From the NCBI GenBank assembly GCA_021151485.1, contig JAGKXB010000006.1, forward strand, positions 1 to 64,000: DNA of 64,000 nt, in the 5' to 3' direction. Each line of letters begins with the position of its first letter. Within the stretch, counting starts at the first letter, position 1. Of this stretch, positions 18,990 to 28,882 are shown in pieces. Below the pieces are notes generated by a model, which saw only the letters and a list, made by a program, of their open reading frames with translations, had not been told where the DNA came from and ran no database searches. The position numbers and the translations under genes are program-made. This stretch comes from Oxalobacteraceae bacterium. GTDB lineage: Bacteria; Pseudomonadota; Gammaproteobacteria; Burkholderiales; Burkholderiaceae_D.

Positions 18990-19394
18990 ATGACTATTCG
19001 CTCGCCATTGCAATTAAGCAAGCTTAACAAAGCTAACAACACCAACACTATCGTATGGACGGTATTGTTGGTGGCGGCTTTGTTATTCACGCAATGGGCG
19101 GGTTTGGTGCACAGCGTGGTGCATGCTGGCTGGTCGGATTCGTATGTCCCTGCTAGCAGGTTGTCTGATTTTTATGTGGATAGCATTAAAAATAAGCAAA
19201 GTAGTGACGGTAGTACGGTTTCTCACTCTTGTACTTTATTTGATGCATTCACTCTGGCAGCGACGGTGCATACGCCACCTTATTTGCCCTTGCTGTTACC
19301 CACTGTGCGCATGGTGCAGTTGTGGGTTTCTTATATCTCCCGGGTTGTCCGTTTCGTCCCGCATTTTAGTTCTCGCGCTCCACCTGCTCCTTGA
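18990..19394 (+). CDS. DUF2946-like small membrane-anchored protein next to a TonB receptor
   Basis: A 134-residue protein. A hydrophobic segment (IVWTVLLVAALLFTQWAGL, about residues 20-38) is followed by HSVVHAGW, a Ser/Lys linker, SHSCTLFDAFTLA and an aromatic end VPHFSSRAPPAP. The His-x-x-His plus His-x-Cys-x-x-Phe-Asp pattern recalls DUF2946-type proteins found beside metal-related TonB receptors; I recall this from memory and could not search. ATG 18990 is preferred over longer frames running back into purL. Metal sensing or binding is inference. Confidence 0.6.
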   Translation: MTIRSPLQLSKLNKANNTNTIVWTVLLVAALLFTQWAGLVHSVVHAGWSDSYVPASRLSDFYVDSIKNKQSSDGSTVSHSCTLFDAFTLAATVHTPPYLPLLLPTVRMVQLWVSYISRVVRFVPHFSSRAPPAP

Positions 19395-19420
19395 TTTTCT
19401 CTGTATTCACTATTTGATTT

Positions 19421-19457
19421 TGCATGAACCCTCGCTTTTGATAAGCGGGTTCGTGCA
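19421..19457 (+). promoter_or_regulatory. stable hairpin in the leader of the TonB receptor gene
   Basis: TGCATGAACCC pairs with GGGTTCGTGCA (one G-T pair); after a 2-base bulge GCTT pairs with AAGC around a short loop. It sits 38 bp before the receptor start and after the small membrane-protein gene. No T-run follows directly, so it may be a processing or regulatory hairpin rather than a terminator. Confidence 0.55.
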
Positions 19458-19495
19458 TGTCTACATTTATATATTGAGTTTTTCAAGGGATCATC

Positions 19496-21499
19496 ATGCA
19501 CAAATACTACCCATTAAGCCGTTTGGCTAGCGCTGTTTCATCTGCTTTTGCTACATTTTTAACACTAGCTAACCCTTCCTTTTCTTACGCACAAACCACA
19601 GAAACGAACGTAGACGATAAAACATTGTCGGAAATCGTCGTTACCGCCACGCCTTTTAATACCAATGAAGGAGCGCAAATTTTGGCGCCGGCCAAAATTT
19701 TGTCTGGCGATGAGCTGCACAATAAATTAGCAAATTCCCTGGGCGATATGCTGTCGCATGAATTGGGTGTTTCTTCCTCCGCTTTTGGCGCTGGTGCTTC
19801 TCGTCCGATTATTCGTGGCATGGAAGGATCGCGCGTCAAAATCCTGCAAAACGGCATGTCAGTGGCTGACGTGTCGAGTATTTCCAACGATCATGCAGTA
19901 GCGACTGAGGTAGCAACAGCCCGCCAAGTTGAAATTCTGCGCGGCCCTTCTGCCTTGTTATACGGTTCCGGCGCGATTGGCGGTTTGGTGAATGTGGTCA
20001 ACGATCGCATTCCTACCGTACTTGAGCCCAAGCCGACGGGTGAAATGGAATACCGTTACAGCACAGTCGATAAGGGCAACAGCGGCGCATTTTCTGTAGA
20101 TGGCTCGGCTGGTTCGATTGGATTACATCTGGACGGCAATATCCGCCGTACTGACGATTACAAAATTCCTACCACAAACAGCACATTGCCTTGGTCGTAT
20201 ACGCGTGGAGACAGTGTAGGCTTGGGTATGTCGACCATCCAAGATTGGGGATATATCGGCGCATCCGTCGCCAATCTCAATAATCGTTACGGCATCCCGA
20301 CCGCAGAAGGTTCTCAAATCGATCAATCGCAAACGCGTTACGACGTGCAAGCCTTGGTCAAGCAGCCGTGGAATGGCTGGGAATCGTTTAAATTCAAGCT
20401 TGGCTATACCGATTACAAACACAGTGAATTGGATTTGACCGACGTGCCGCAAACCAATTTTGCCAACCGTGCATTAGAAAGTCGTTGGGAATTGACGCAT
20501 AACCCGATAGCGGCTTGGCATGGCACGCTTGGCATACAAACGGAAGAGAGTAAATTTTCCGCCCTGAGCGCAGGCACCGGCGGCCCCGATACAGTGCCAG
20601 TGACCAAATCCACATCAGTTGCAGGTTTCCTGGTCGAAGAACGAGATTTCGGCCCCGTACATGTCAACGCCGGTTTGCGTTTGGAATCCGTCCAACGAGA
20701 ACCTGTATCCGCAGCAGAACGTTCTTTCCATCTGGCCTCCTACTCGCTAGGTGGTTTATGGACTTTCACACCAGGGTATGCGGTGGGTTCCACCTTATCC
20801 ATCGCCCAGCGCGCGTCGTCGACGGAAGAGTTGTACTCCGGCGGACCACATGATGCGACGGCGACGTTTGATAAAGGCAATCCCAATTTTGAAAAAGAAA
20901 CCTCACGCAACATCGAGCTAAGCCTACAAAAAACAACAGGCTTGCTGCGTTGGAAAGCCAATGTGTTCCAAAATCGCGCCAAAAACTTCATTTACGGCCA
21001 ACTCACCGGCAACCAACTGGATGACGAAGGCAATCCAGGTGGAGATTTGAAAGAACGTGTCTTCAGCCAAGCCGACGCCACCATCCGTGGTGCAGAAGTA
21101 GAAATCAGCCACAACCTGCGCGGTGAAGGGCTGTCGTTGCGCGGTTTCGCCGATACATCACGCGCCACCCTGGACGATGCCGGCAATCTCCCCCTGCAAC
21201 CAAGCACCCGTTTTGGCGTCGACGTCGGCTACAAACAAAACCAATGGCGCAGCGGCGTGACCATCACCCACGCCAAACAACAAGATCGCTTAGCTGCGTT
21301 TGAAACCATCACACCAGCCTATACGTTGCTAGACGCCAACTTGTCCTACACCCAACGTTATGGCACACAACAAGTCACGTGGTTTGTGTTGGCTAAAAAC
21401 ATGCTTAACCAGGATATTCGTCTATCAACCTCGGTGTTGAAGGATGTTGCTCCATTGCCTGGGCGTAATTTTGTAGTGGGGGTGCGGACGGCGTTTTAG
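19496..21499 (+). CDS. TonB-dependent outer-membrane receptor, ZnuD-like
   Basis: Outer-membrane active transporter of 667 residues. A signal peptide ends near SFSYAQ and the TonB box is LSEIVVTAT. The plug domain includes SLGDMLSHELGVSSSAFGAGASRPIIRGMEGSRVKILQNGM and VEILRGPSALLYGSGAIGGLVN; the rest is a beta-barrel ending in the outer-membrane signature Phe (VVGVRTAF). The plug closely resembles ZnuD, a zinc receptor, but the His-rich extracellular loop typical of ZnuD is not visible, so zinc is a guess. The preceding small gene and the leader hairpin are probably part of the same unit. Codons in the second half are GC-rich. Confidence 0.88.
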   Translation: MHKYYPLSRLASAVSSAFATFLTLANPSFSYAQTTETNVDDKTLSEIVVTATPFNTNEGAQILAPAKILSGDELHNKLANSLGDMLSHELGVSSSAFGAGASRPIIRGMEGSRVKILQNGMSVADVSSISNDHAVATEVATARQVEILRGPSALLYGSGAIGGLVNVVNDRIPTVLEPKPTGEMEYRYSTVDKGNSGAFSVDGSAGSIGLHLDGNIRRTDDYKIPTTNSTLPWSYTRGDSVGLGMSTIQDWGYIGASVANLNNRYGIPTAEGSQIDQSQTRYDVQALVKQPWNGWESFKFKLGYTDYKHSELDLTDVPQTNFANRALESRWELTHNPIAAWHGTLGIQTEESKFSALSAGTGGPDTVPVTKSTSVAGFLVEERDFGPVHVNAGLRLESVQREPVSAAERSFHLASYSLGGLWTFTPGYAVGSTLSIAQRASSTEELYSGGPHDATATFDKGNPNFEKETSRNIELSLQKTTGLLRWKANVFQNRAKNFIYGQLTGNQLDDEGNPGGDLKERVFSQADATIRGAEVEISHNLRGEGLSLRGFADTSRATLDDAGNLPLQPSTRFGVDVGYKQNQWRSGVTITHAKQQDRLAAFETITPAYTLLDANLSYTQRYGTQQVTWFVLAKNMLNQDIRLSTSVLKDVAPLPGRNFVVGVRTAF

Positions 21500-21543
21500 G
21501 GGTTTTTGTTCGGCGTCTGATCGAATGCACTGTCCGTTCATAT

Positions 21544-22362
21544 CTATCGCACGCCGACCAGCATGTTTTCAATCAAGCGGATCATCGTTTCCTTTTGCGT
21601 TGGCGCTGATTCAGCTACCAAGAGTGCCAATGCCGCGAGTCCAATATCGTTGATGATTGGCTGCTCATTTCGCATGAGTGCGTTGTTACGATTCAGGAAA
21701 TCGACGAATAGGAAAGCGCCAGTACGTTTGTTGCCATCAGAAAGAGGATGATTTTTGATGACGAAATACAGCAAATGCGCCGCTTTCCGCTCAATCGTTG
21801 GATAAGCTGGCTCACCGAACACGGATTGGTCGAGGTTGCCAAGTATGGCTGCAAGTGCATCACCACGTTCTAATCCGAAAAGATCGCTGGCCTCGCCACG
21901 AGACATGAGATCGGCTTTCAAACTGGCGATGGAGTGTCTTACCTCGTCAAGAGAAGGCATCACACCACCTAGGCTCCCGTTGGGATCGGTCAGCAATCCT
22001 TCGTCGTAGCGTTGCAGCAGCAAGAAGGTTTGGGTATAGCGGCTGACGATTTCTACCAACCCTCTACCAGTTTCAGCAATCAGCTCAGGGGATTGCGCAG
22101 CCTTCCTGACTAGTGCCAGCGCTGCTTCCAGTTCGGTGGCATTGTGCTTGAATCGGGCGCGATCCAGAGTTCAGCCTTGCATCAAATGGTCGTGCAAAAC
22201 GCCAGTCGCTCATTGGCGAAACTGCGTACCTCGCTTGGAGTTGACGCGATACCCGACAGAAATGATGGCGTCGAGATTGTAGAATTTGACCGGTTTATCC
22301 GAAACGGCAATGTGCAAAATTTGCACATTGCTTTCTTCAGTCGGCGGACTGTTTGTGAGTCA
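21544..22362 (-). pseudogene. decayed RhuM-Fic/Doc fusion gene (N-terminal part missing, two in-frame TGA stops)
   Basis: One reading frame from 22359 down to 21544 reads as a RhuM-type domain joined to a Fic/Doc domain. RhuM signatures are SDKPVKFYNLDAIISVGYRV and KRGTQFRQ, then a TGA at 22212-22210 where relatives have Trp, then ATGVLHDHLMQG, then a TGA at 22173-22171 where relatives have Tyr, then TLDRARF. The Fic part keeps FGEPAYPTIERKAAHLLYFV and the active motif HPLSDGNKRTGA. Upstream a third TGA (22362-22360) closes the frame and the first 50 or so residues of the family are gone. The intact stretch begins at TTG 22059 (171 codons). It may still give a Fic-only protein, but no start signal supports this. 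Confidence 0.85.
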
Positions 22363-22457
22363 TGGATAATCAGAAACATGCTAGCTACTTTGTAACACGG
22401 TAAAATGCCGTTTTAATTCATTTAAGGCAGCGTGCCTCTCATCGCTGTATTTTTACC

Positions 22458-23858
22458 ATGACCGTTCGTACCCGTTTTGCTCCTAGTCCCACTGGTTATT
22501 TACATTTGGGCGGTGCTCGCACTGCGCTTTTTTCTTGGGCTTATGCGCGCCATTTTGGCGGCACTTTTGTGTTGCGGATTGAGGACACGGATTTGGAGCG
22601 TTCTACACCCGAAGCGGTGCAGGCGATTGTTGATGGTATGGCGTGGTTAGGCTTGGGGCATGATGAGGGGCCGTTTTTCCAGATGCAACGCATGGAGCGT
22701 TATCGAGCGGTGATTGCGCAAATGTTGGAGGCGGGGTCGGCGTATCTTTGTTATTCCTCGCCAGAAGAAGTCGAAGCGATGCGTGAGGCGCAGCGTGCTG
22801 CGGGGCAGAAGCCGCGTTATGACGGGACTTGGCGTCCTGAGCCTGGCAAGACCTTGCCGGCGATTCCAGCTGGGCGTAAACCAGTGGTGCGTTTTAAAAA
22901 TCCTTTGGATGGCGAGGTGAGTTGGGATGATGTTGTCAAAGGCAAAATCACGATTGCTAATCGTGAATTGGATGATTTAATCATTGCACGGCCAGATGGC
23001 ACGCCGACTTACAATTTTTGCGTGGTGGTGGATGATTGGGATATGCAAATTACGCATGTGATCCGTGGTGATGATCATGTCAATAACACGCCGCGCCAGA
23101 TCAATATTTTGCAAGCTTTGGGCGCAACGTTGCCTTTGTATGGGCACGTTCCGATGATTTTGGGCGCAGATGGCGAGAAATTATCTAAGCGTCATGGCGC
23201 GGTGAGTGTGATGGATTATCCAGAACAAGGGTATTTGCCAGAAGCGATGTTGAATTATCTGGCGCGTTTGGGTTGGAGTCATGGCGATGAAGAAATTTTT
23301 TCCATGGAGCAGTTCTGCGCCTGGTTTGATTTGGATCATTTGTCGAAATCGCCGGCACAATTTAATCCAGAAAAGCTTGCATGGATTAACAATCACTACA
23401 TCAAATTGGCCGACAACGTGCGTCTTGCAGAGTTAGCCAAGCCGCGCATGTTATTGGAAGGGGCGCAGTTTGAGCAGGCCCCTGATTTGTCAGCTGTCAT
23501 CGCTTTAATGAAAGAGCGTGCCAATACCATTAATGAATTGGCGGATGCTGCTATGCTGTTTTATCGCCAACCTGCACCTGACGCCGCATTATTGGCGCAA
23601 CATGTCACGGATGCTGTTAAGCCAGCTTTGAGGCAATATGCAGAATTGTGCCAGGCCTTGCAATCGACAGAATGGAAAAAAGAAACATTGTCCGTCTTGT
23701 TAAAAGAAGTATTGGCAGCACATCAATTGAAAATGCCACAACTGGCAATGCCTTTGCGCTTGATCGTCACTGGACAATTGCAAACGCCAGCGATTGATGC
23801 GGTATTGGCTTTGTTTGGGCGTGAAATTGTATTGGCGCGTTTAGCGAAGTTTCTTTAA
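22458..23858 (+). CDS. gltX: glutamyl-tRNA synthetase
   Basis: Class I synthetase charging tRNA-Glu, 466 residues, normal length. HIGH-type motif HLGG at residues 16-19 ([14 protein letters not shown]) and KLSKR at 241-245 ([11 protein letters not shown]). The central [12 protein letters not shown] and the C-terminal anticodon-binding all-helical region (about 320-466) are typical. A -10-like TAAAAT lies about 50 bp upstream. It stands alone between the Fic relic and a repeat element. Confidence 0.97.
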   Translation: MTVRTRFAPSPTGYLHLGGARTALFSWAYARHFGGTFVLRIEDTDLERSTPEAVQAIVDGMAWLGLGHDEGPFFQMQRMERYRAVIAQMLEAGSAYLCYSSPEEVEAMREAQRAAGQKPRYDGTWRPEPGKTLPAIPAGRKPVVRFKNPLDGEVSWDDVVKGKITIANRELDDLIIARPDGTPTYNFCVVVDDWDMQITHVIRGDDHVNNTPRQINILQALGATLPLYGHVPMILGADGEKLSKRHGAVSVMDYPEQGYLPEAMLNYLARLGWSHGDEEIFSMEQFCAWFDLDHLSKSPAQFNPEKLAWINNHYIKLADNVRLAELAKPRMLLEGAQFEQAPDLSAVIALMKERANTINELADAAMLFYRQPAPDAALLAQHVTDAVKPALRQYAELCQALQSTEWKKETLSVLLKEVLAAHQLKMPQLAMPLRLIVTGQLQTPAIDAVLALFGREIVLARLAKFL

Positions 23859-23880
23859 AGCGAGATTACTCATTAACCTC

Positions 23881-24019
23881 CGTCGTTCCCATGAGAACAA
23901 CCGTAATGCGAAAAAATTTAAAACCGTCGTCCCCGAGTGCTTTAGTCGGGGACCCAGTGGCTTTTAGTCGTAAACAATGAAAGACGCTGGGTTCCTGCCT
24001 AAACCCGCGGGAACGATGG
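23881..24019 (+). repeat. dispersed intergenic element, copy 1
   Basis: Core 23924-24019 (96 bp) plus a 43-bp left extension containing another short hairpin. Core order: CCGTC, arm GTCCCCGA/TCGGGGAC, a middle arm CCAG-tgg-CTTT / AAAG-acg-CTGG, arm GTTCCTGC/GCGGGAAC, then GATGG pairing with the first five bases. Other copies lie at 46599-46739 (opposite orientation) and 49766-49893. Confidence 0.93.
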
Positions 24020-24098
24020 AGATAATTGAGCATCTCAGTTTAAATAAACTTCTTTATATTTCTTATATTTTTTACTTTTTTAAGTTATCTCTATCCTT

Positions 24099-26543
24099 TT
24101 GAATCCATTTCCTTACTCCATTCCTAGCCGCGAGGACATACTCGGCTTCCTACGTAATGCGACAAAACCGCAAAAGGCGCAATCCATCGCCATCAATCTG
24201 CACGTGACAGAAGAACAGATGGAAGGTTTGACGCGTCGCTTGCATGCCATGGAGCGTGACGGTCAGATCAAACAAAATTCTGCGGGCGCTTATCAGTTGG
24301 CGGACGATGGCAATTTTATTGTTGGTCATGTCAGCAGTCATCGCGATGGCTTTGGTTTTTTGATTCCTGATGATGGCAGCGATGATCTTTTCCTCCCAGA
24401 AAGAGAAATGCAAAAAGTCTTGCACGGCGATCGTGTAAAAGCACGCATCGTCGGCATGGACAAACGTGGTCGGCTTGAAGGCAGTATTGTTGAAATCGTC
24501 AGCCGTGCCAACACGCATGTGATTGGTCGTTTGCTGAATGAAAATGGCGGTTGGATTGTCTCGCCGGAAGACAAACGTATCGGCCAGGATATTGTGCTTG
24601 CTGGTTCGCCGGGCAAGGCAAAAGTCGGACAAATTGTGAGTGTCGAACTCATCGAGCAACCTTCACGTTACAGCAAACCAGCTGGCAAGATTGTTGAAGT
24701 CTTGGGTGAAATCGATGATCCCGGGATGGAAATTGAAATTGCGGTGCGTAAATTTGGCGTGCCGCATATTTTTTCAGATGCAGCGACAAAATTGGCTGAA
24801 AAATTACCCGCTGAAGTGCGTGCGATTGATTTGAATGATCGCGTCGATTTACGTGACGTTCCTTTGGTTACGATTGATGGCGAAGATGCGCGTGATTTTG
24901 ATGATGCTGTGTATTGCGAGCCGGTCAAAATTGGGCGTAGCAAAGGTTTCCGTCTGATTGTGGCGATTGCCGATGTCAGCCATTACGTCAAACCAAATGA
25001 TGCGCTGGATGTAGAGGCTTTGAAGCGTAGTACATCGGTGTATTTCCCACGTCGGGTGATTCCGATGTTGCCGGAAAAATTGTCGAACGGGCTTTGCTCG
25101 CTCAATCCTGCCGTCGATAGATTGACTTTGGTTTGTGATGCCGTGATTACTGCTGAGGGTGAGATTAAGGCGTATCAGTTTTATCCAGCGGTTATCCATT
25201 CTGCAGCGCGGTTTACTTACACCACCGTAGCGGAAATATTAAGCAATCCTAAAGGCACTGAAGCGGCCAAGCATGGTGCGCTGGTGCCGCATTTGTTGAA
25301 TTTATATGGTGTCTATCACGCTTTGTTGGGGGAAAGACAACGGCGTGGCGCGATTGATTTTGAAACAACGGAAACTTATATCGTTGCGAATTCCCTCGGC
25401 AAAATCGAAAAAATCATCCCGCGCACCCGTAACGATGCGCACAAAGTGATTGAAGAATGTATGTTGGCAGCAAACGTTTGCGCTGCCGATTTATTAACGC
25501 GTCACAAGCATCCTGGCGTGTATCGGATTCATGCCGGTCCAACCAAGGAGAAACTCAATCAAGTCAGAACTTTTCTGAAACAAGTTGGACTGCAATTAGG
25601 CGGTGGCGACAAGCCAGTGGCAGCGGATTACGCCACTTTGATGCAAAAAATCAAACTGCGACCCGATGCATCTTTGCTGCAAACCATGTTGTTGCGTTCC
25701 ATGCAGCAAGCGGTGTATAGCCCCGATAACATCGGTCATTTTGGTTTGGCTTATGAGGCTTATGCACACTTTACGAGCCCGATTCGTCGTTATCCCGATT
25801 TGTTGACCCACCGTGCGATCAAGGCGATTTTGCAAGGTAAAAAGTACGAGCCTAAAGGAATCGATAACAGTTTGTTAAACACGACGATCTCAAATGCGAT
25901 GCGCAAGCAGAATGCGTTGGATAAGGCGGAAGGCAAACAAAAACCGGAAGCCAGCGCCACCATTTGGGATGCCTTGGGCATACATTGCTCCGCCAATGAG
26001 CGCCGTGCCGACGAAGCATCGCGTGATGTTGAAGCTTGGTTGAAGTGCTATTTCATCCGCGACAAGTTGGGCGAGGAATTTACCGGAACGATTTCGAGCG
26101 TGACGCCATTCGGTATTTTTGTGCAACTGGATACGCTGTTTATTGAAGGTTTGGTGCATGTGACAGATTTAGGAGCTGATTATTTCCAGTACGACGATGC
26201 GCGGCACGAATTGTTTGGTGAACGTACTGGCGTGCGTTACCAATTGACCAATCGCATCAAAGTACAAGTCAGTCGGGTGGATTTAGAAGCAAGAAAGATT
26301 GATTTGCGTTTGGTGAGCGCACCTGGTTCAAGTAACTCAACAAAAACAAAACAATCAGCCGAATCAACACAAACTACGAAATCGACCAAAACAAGCAGAG
26401 TGGCAAAAACAAGCAAAACTGGTAAGGCGGTTAAAACGAAAAAATCACAGGTACTCACTGTATCCGTGCCTCGTTCTACGCGTAAAGCCGGTGCTAAATC
26501 TGTCCCTAAATCTGGTGTTAAATCTAGTAAGAAAAAGCGATAA
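24099..26543 (+). CDS. rnr: ribonuclease R
   Basis: Processive 3'-5' exoribonuclease of the RNB family that degrades structured RNA and takes part in quality control of rRNA and tmRNA-tagged messages. The 814 residues comprise an N-terminal winged helix ([20 protein letters not shown]), cold-shock domains, the RNB core with [16 protein letters not shown] catalytic aspartates and [18 protein letters not shown], an S1 domain ([19 protein letters not shown]) and a Lys/Ser/Thr-rich basic tail of about 75 residues. No ATG lies in frame near the N-terminus: TTG 24099 is the only start that keeps the conserved [11 protein letters not shown]. rlmB follows after 2 bp. Confidence 0.95.
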   Translation: MNPFPYSIPSREDILGFLRNATKPQKAQSIAINLHVTEEQMEGLTRRLHAMERDGQIKQNSAGAYQLADDGNFIVGHVSSHRDGFGFLIPDDGSDDLFLPEREMQKVLHGDRVKARIVGMDKRGRLEGSIVEIVSRANTHVIGRLLNENGGWIVSPEDKRIGQDIVLAGSPGKAKVGQIVSVELIEQPSRYSKPAGKIVEVLGEIDDPGMEIEIAVRKFGVPHIFSDAATKLAEKLPAEVRAIDLNDRVDLRDVPLVTIDGEDARDFDDAVYCEPVKIGRSKGFRLIVAIADVSHYVKPNDALDVEALKRSTSVYFPRRVIPMLPEKLSNGLCSLNPAVDRLTLVCDAVITAEGEIKAYQFYPAVIHSAARFTYTTVAEILSNPKGTEAAKHGALVPHLLNLYGVYHALLGERQRRGAIDFETTETYIVANSLGKIEKIIPRTRNDAHKVIEECMLAANVCAADLLTRHKHPGVYRIHAGPTKEKLNQVRTFLKQVGLQLGGGDKPVAADYATLMQKIKLRPDASLLQTMLLRSMQQAVYSPDNIGHFGLAYEAYAHFTSPIRRYPDLLTHRAIKAILQGKKYEPKGIDNSLLNTTISNAMRKQNALDKAEGKQKPEASATIWDALGIHCSANERRADEASRDVEAWLKCYFIRDKLGEEFTGTISSVTPFGIFVQLDTLFIEGLVHVTDLGADYFQYDDARHELFGERTGVRYQLTNRIKVQVSRVDLEARKIDLRLVSAPGSSNSTKTKQSAESTQTTKSTKTSRVAKTSKTGKAVKTKKSQVLTVSVPRSTRKAGAKSVPKSGVKSSKKKR

Positions 26544-26545
26544 CA

Positions 26546-27289
26546 ATGAAAAATAAAATGATTTTTGGCTTCCACGCTGTAACAGCACGTTTGCGCCATG
26601 AGGCCTCATCTGTAGAAGAAATTTACGTGGATTCCAATCGCGTCGACAGACGTATGCAGGAGTTATTACACGCAGCCAAAGCGGCCAATGTGCGTGTGAT
26701 TCTGGTCGATGATCAGCGCCTGAATAATATGGTCGGCACACGCCGCCATCAGGGCGTGGTTGCGGTAGCGGGTGCTGTTTCTTTGGCACGCAATTTGGAT
26801 GAATTGCTGGATGGAATTGACGGCCCACCTTTATTGCTGGTCTTGGATGGCATTACCGATCCACATAATTTAGGCGCGTGCTTGCGCGTTGCAGATGGTG
26901 TCGGCGCGCATGCTGTGATCGTGCCTAAGGATAGGGCGGTAGGCTTGAATGCGACGGCAGCCAAGGTGGCCAGCGGTGCGGCTGAAACCGTGCCTTACAT
27001 CACCGTCACCAATCTCGCACGCACTTTGCGTGAGTTGAAAGAGCGTGATGTGTTGCTAGTCGGTACGACAGATGATGCGGAGAAAAATCTTTATCAAGCC
27101 GATTTTTCCGGACCAGTCGCCTTGATCATGGGCTCTGAGGGCGAGGGCATGCGTCGCTTAACGCGTGAAACATGTGATGTATTGGTGAGTGTGCCGATGT
27201 TTGGTGCCGTGGAAAGTTTGAATGTGTCCGTCGCTGCTGGCGTGTGTTTGTATGAAGCACGTCGTCAACGTCTTGCTCATAATGCTTAG
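26546..27289 (+). CDS. rlmB: 23S rRNA (guanosine-2'-O-)-methyltransferase RlmB
   Basis: SpoU/TrmH-family knotted methyltransferase acting on G2251 of 23S rRNA. It has an N-terminal L30e-like substrate domain ([23 protein letters not shown]) and SPOUT motifs [40 protein letters not shown] and [22 protein letters not shown]. Its 247 residues are normal length. It lies 2 bp after rnr, a classic rnr-rlmB operon. Confidence 0.95.
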   Translation: MKNKMIFGFHAVTARLRHEASSVEEIYVDSNRVDRRMQELLHAAKAANVRVILVDDQRLNNMVGTRRHQGVVAVAGAVSLARNLDELLDGIDGPPLLLVLDGITDPHNLGACLRVADGVGAHAVIVPKDRAVGLNATAAKVASGAAETVPYITVTNLARTLRELKERDVLLVGTTDDAEKNLYQADFSGPVALIMGSEGEGMRRLTRETCDVLVSVPMFGAVESLNVSVAAGVCLYEARRQRLAHNA

Positions 27290-27297
27290 AGAGTTTT

Positions 27298-28035
27298 ATG
27301 TTTACGCAACTTCGTGACGATATCCGCAGCATTATTGAACGTGATCCAGCTGCCCGTAATACTTGGGAAGTATTGACTTGTTATCCTGGGTTTCATGCCA
27401 TCATGTTGTATCGCTGTTCACATTGGTGTTGGACACACCACATGCGGTGGTTGGGGCGTTTTATTTCTTATCTGGCACGTATTTTCACTGGTATCGAATT
27501 ACACCCTGGCGCCACCATAGGACGACGTGTTTTTATTGACCACGGCTTTGGCGTTGTGGTGGGAGAAACAGCAGAAATTGGCGATGACTGCACGATTTAC
27601 CAAGGCGTTACGCTGGGTGGCACATCCTTGAGCAAGGGAGAAAAACGTCATCCCACACTAGAACGTGGCGTCATTGTTGGCGCAGGTGCAAAAGTCTTGG
27701 GTGGTTTTACGGTGGGCGAATATGCCAAAGTTGGGTCCAATGCCGTTGTTGTTAAAGAAGTACCTGCTGGCGCTACCGCAGTGGGCAATCCTGCTCGCAT
27801 CATAGAAAAAGATGCCAAAAAATCGCGTGATCATTTGTTTTCGGCTTATGGCGTCATCCCAAATGGAGATGATCCGGTATCAAAAGCCTTGCTTGCCTTG
27901 ATTGATAATGCGGCGATACAAGAGCAACAAATTAGCAAAATTCTCGCTACATTGAAATCTGCCGGCATCGTGTGTGAGGGTTGTTCTGGGTTGGATAAAT
28001 TAGATCCTGAACAGTTGAATAAGCTCGTTAGTTAA
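27298..28035 (+). CDS. cysE: serine O-acetyltransferase
   Basis: First step of cysteine synthesis, acetylating serine with acetyl-CoA. N-terminal helical domain followed by a left-handed parallel beta-helix made of hexapeptide repeats ([24 protein letters not shown]). The catalytic His is in [12 protein letters not shown]. At 245 residues it resembles the NifP/EpsC-size forms plus a longer C-tail. It follows rlmB by 8 bp, and its 3' end overlaps the 3' end of lpxH by 8 bp on the other strand. Confidence 0.94.
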   Translation: MFTQLRDDIRSIIERDPAARNTWEVLTCYPGFHAIMLYRCSHWCWTHHMRWLGRFISYLARIFTGIELHPGATIGRRVFIDHGFGVVVGETAEIGDDCTIYQGVTLGGTSLSKGEKRHPTLERGVIVGAGAKVLGGFTVGEYAKVGSNAVVVKEVPAGATAVGNPARIIEKDAKKSRDHLFSAYGVIPNGDDPVSKALLALIDNAAIQEQQISKILATLKSAGIVCEGCSGLDKLDPEQLNKLVS

Positions 28036-28798
28036 CGCTAGTTATCAACTCACCATCAAACCCAAATCGTTTGATGGTGCCATCATCCTCAATCCCAATC
28101 CAACCACCACGCGGAGGAAATATGTTCGCGTCATACTCCCAATCTGGCAAAACATAACGCACATAAGTTGACTTTCCCTGCTGGGTTTCATGCCGAGCAG
28201 GGCGGTGGGTGTGGCCATGTATCATCAAAGAAGTGCCCGTTTCACTCCATAACGCAGCGACAGCATTAGGATGAACGTCCATGATTTCAGCGGATTTCAT
28301 GCGCTGTGCTTGCTGGCTGTTCTGACGTAAATTTCTAATGATGGCTTTCCGTTCGGCCAGTGGTAAAGAAAGAAAATGACGTTGCCAGTTCGAATCACGC
28401 ACTTGTGCCCGAAAAGCCATGTAAGCAACATCATCGGTACACAAGGTATCACCATGCGACAGCGTGACGTGCAATTTTCCTATGGTTGCGACAAATGGAT
28501 CAGGTAAGAGCGTTGCGCCTATCGTTTTGGCAAATTCGGTACCAACTAGAAAGTCACGATTACCTGCAATCCAGAATAATTCGACGCCTGTTTTGCGGAC
28601 TGCACTAAGTGCCTGAATGATTTGTTGATGATAGGGAGTCGCCATATCATCATCACCCGCCCAGTATTCAAACAAATCTCCTAAGAGATACAGCTGCTTG
28701 GCGTGGATTGCTTGTTGCTGCAAAAAATCGAGAAAAGCCTGGGTTGTTTTGGGATGGGACTGCTGTAGGTGTAAATCGGAAATGAAGAGTGCCAGCAT
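28028..28798 (-). CDS. lpxH: UDP-2,3-diacylglucosamine diphosphatase
   Basis: Lipid A pathway hydrolase producing lipid X and UMP; a calcineurin-like metallophosphoesterase on the inner face of the inner membrane. Metal motifs are all present: FISDLHL (residues 6-12), [33 protein letters not shown] and MIHGHTHRP. The 256 residues match the family. Its presence shows an LPS-bearing outer membrane. It is the last gene of a minus-strand set with ppiA and ppiB. Confidence 0.95.
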   Translation of the reverse strand: MLALFISDLHLQQSHPKTTQAFLDFLQQQAIHAKQLYLLGDLFEYWAGDDDMATPYHQQIIQALSAVRKTGVELFWIAGNRDFLVGTEFAKTIGATLLPDPFVATIGKLHVTLSHGDTLCTDDVAYMAFRAQVRDSNWQRHFLSLPLAERKAIIRNLRQNSQQAQRMKSAEIMDVHPNAVAALWSETGTSLMIHGHTHRPARHETQQGKSTYVRYVLPDWEYDANIFPPRGGWIGIEDDGTIKRFGFDGELITSVN

Positions 28799-28830
28799 GT
28801 GAGTCCTGTTAAAGGCATGATGGGGAGGAT

Positions 28831-28863
28831 GTAGTAGGGCGGGTTAATAACCCGCCCTACTAC
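28831..28863. repeat. perfect 33-bp palindrome between lpxH and ppiB
   Basis: Arm GTAGTAGGGCGGGTTA, a single central A, and its exact reverse complement TAACCCGCCCTACTAC. No T-run follows on either strand, so it looks like a REP-type palindromic repeat unit rather than an intrinsic terminator. Confidence 0.95.
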
Positions 28864-28882
28864 AAAATATCGATAACGCTAT

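Noticed and set aside
22182-22379. Independent small minus-strand gene beside gltX
   Set aside because: It is an out-of-frame reading of the RhuM relic.
23924-24019. tRNA or tmRNA gene, because of the cloverleaf fold
   Set aside because: No T-loop GTTCGA-type sequence, no tRNA-like arm lengths or anticodon loop of seven, and three near-identical copies in spacers.
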